Assembly (NCBI RefSeq): GCF_029227915.1
Contig: NC_079875.1
Span: 29,202,001-29,266,000 of the forward strand
Length of the DNA stretch: 64,000 nucleotides
Direction of reading: 5' to 3'
Origin: Hydractinia symbiolongicarpus
Lineage: Eukaryota; Cnidaria; Hydrozoa; Anthoathecata; Hydractiniidae
Part shown: piece by piece, positions 62,660-64,000 of the stretch
Position numbering within the stretch: the stretch's first letter is position 1
How the letters are laid out: each line of letters begins with the position of its first letter
Translations under genes and position numbers: made by a program
The notes under the pieces: model-generated
Database searches by the model: none
What the model saw: the letters and a program-made list of their open reading frames with translations, nothing else
What the model was told of the DNA's origin: nothing

Positions 62660-64000
62660 TTTTCTTTTTTTTTTCTTTTTTTTTTTTTTTTTAAAGTGGC
62701 TAGCCCAGAAAATCACAAAAACCTATAGTTAGTGGATTGTTTCCACTGGGGGCCACTAGAACAAAAAAAAAACAAAAAATGATAAACCTTAGACTGCCTC
62801 AGCTCAATCAAACATAGTAACATTTATAATCTGTGAAAATTGAAAAGAAAAAGAATAAAAAACAAAAATTAAAAAATTAAAAAGTGATCTCCATTAGAAT
62901 TTGCCAAATACATTAGAGATGGAAGTCTTAAACGAAAGTAGACTTTCATCACAGGTCACTTGGTCTGGAAGATTATTCCACACTTTTGCAGCTCTAAATG
63001 GGAAGGCTTTTTTGCCAAATTCCGTGTTGACCAAGGGAAGTGTGAACCTGTTTTTTGAAGCTCCTCTTGTTTGATGATTATGACAGTTTTTTGTCAAAAG
63101 GAATTTTGAGCGCATGTAATCAGGAGCAATGTGATTTATGGCTTTGAAAACTAATATGGCATCGTTTTTGATGAGTAAATTATTCAGTGAATATTCCCTC
63201 TCTTTCCCAAGAAAGGTACGGACACATTTTAATCGTTTTTCTAGTTTTCCCAATCTACCTTGGGTGACACAAGCCCATGCCGAGGAGCAGTAGTTGAAAT
63301 ATGGCATGACAAGTGCATTAATTAAAAGGTTTTTTGTGTGAGGTGTTAAACAGGATGCAATGGTTCTAATTTTAGAATATTTAATTAGTATTTTTCTATT
63401 AATGTCATTAATGTGCTTTTCCCATTGCATTTTTTGATCAAATGTTACCCCAAGATATTTAACTTTTCGCTCCTCTTCAAAGGAATACCCATATAGTTGA
63501 TAGATTTGTTCTCAACTTTTTTTAACTGGCTGTGGTTGCCGAAAAAGATTGTTTCAGTTTTGTCCGTATTAATAGTCATTTTGTTATTATTCAGCCAGAG
63601 GTCGACTTGCGAAAGTTCTAACTCGACCTGGGAGACAAGGGTATCCAAGTTTTTATGAGACGAAATAATTATTGTATCATCCGCATATAGATGGTGGTAG
63701 TTTGAATTGATGACAGATTTTAAGTCATCAATATACAAAAGAAAGAGCAGGGGCCCCAACACAGATCCCTGCGGCACCCCAAAAGCGTCTTCATGAAGCA
63801 GATCTGATCCTGTGTCGTTTACAAGAGTCAGCTGCATTCGGTCCGTTAAGTAGGACTCGAACCAGTCAAAGGCAGCATCTCTGATGCCAAAACACCATAG
63901 TTTTTTTAACAAAATTTTATGATCAACAGTGTCAAAAGCTTTTTTAAGGTCAATGAGCACAGCACAAACAAAGTTATGTTGGTCGAGCTCAGTAAGAATA
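62660..64000 (-). mobile_element. LINE, 3' part with poly-A, running off the right edge
   Basis: Minus-strand RT: LIDLKKAFDTVDHKILLKKL, FGVPQGSVLGPLLFLLYIDD and LYADDTIIISS, then after a one-base shift at about 63440 MQWEKHINDINRKILIKYSK, LVMPYFNYCSSAWACVTQGR and VWNNLPDQVTCDESLLSFKT. The 3' UTR ends in an A-run (T-run on plus at about 62665-62692). A different LINE lineage from the 39.5-47 kb pair. The 5' part is outside the window. Confidence 0.85.

Noticed and set aside
62630-62716. Lys-rich open frame on the minus strand
   Set aside because: It is the LINE poly-A tail read as codons.

Overview
This is an AT-rich eukaryotic window with no bacterial-style operons. It has spliced genes with short exons, many introns, and dense nested transposon relics. 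The transposon mix (CR1/L2-like LINEs, Ty3/Gypsy, DIRS-like, Penelope-like, Polinton and Helitron) and the style of the SET-domain and tyrosine-recombinase-like genes suggest an invertebrate. A cnidarian, perhaps a hydrozoan, is my best guess; this rests on family knowledge and no search was run.

Region 1 (about 1.9-14 kb, plus strand) holds a many-exon gene, called gene A here. Three exons encode a KMT5A-like SET domain. A 48-base exon follows, then ten tandem copies of a 42-base micro-exon that each encode a 14-residue repeat. Nine short acidic exons come next, then a long exon with Cys/His metal-binding motifs and the first half of a tyrosine-recombinase-like (Crypton-type) domain. All introns from the 48-base exon to the last acidic exons are phase 0. 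A degenerate paralogue of the recombinase part follows at 14.1-16.8 kb, then three phase-1 micro-exons.

Region 2 (18.4-29.3 kb) is mobile DNA. It contains a Ty3/Gypsy element on the minus strand whose gag and pol are in one frame separated by a single UGA-CUA. It also has an older Gypsy scrap, a pair of 178-base direct repeats, a fragment of a transposon-derived gene, and a piece of a Polinton/Maverick (packaging ATPase, membrane protein, zinc/HNH-like protein, protein-primed DNA polymerase).

Region 3 (29.3-39.4 kb, mostly minus strand) starts with a LINE that has lost most of its endonuclease in frame. Its ORF1 is joined to the N-terminal part of a Penelope-like element. Behind it lies gene B, an inverted paralogue of gene A: SET exons of 109, about 150, 193 and 48 bases, then a protein kinase domain, then six tandem 66-base phase-0 micro-exons. 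Gene B has frameshifts and is interrupted by a LINE relic and a microsatellite.

Region 4 (39.5-47.1 kb) is two nearly identical LINE copies joined head to head, making about 3.17-kb inverted arms. The plus copy has intact ORF1 and ORF2; the minus copy is cut just upstream of ORF2. A decayed DIRS-like element follows (47.1-48.8 kb).

Region 5 (50-64 kb) is relic-rich: a Helitron end, a LINE apparently split by a Gypsy relic, simple and tandem repeats, another Gypsy relic on the minus strand, a Gly/Ala triplet-repeat stretch, and the 3' part of another LINE running off the right edge. The most unusual content is the gene A/gene B pair with independent arrays of tandem, frame-preserving micro-exons.
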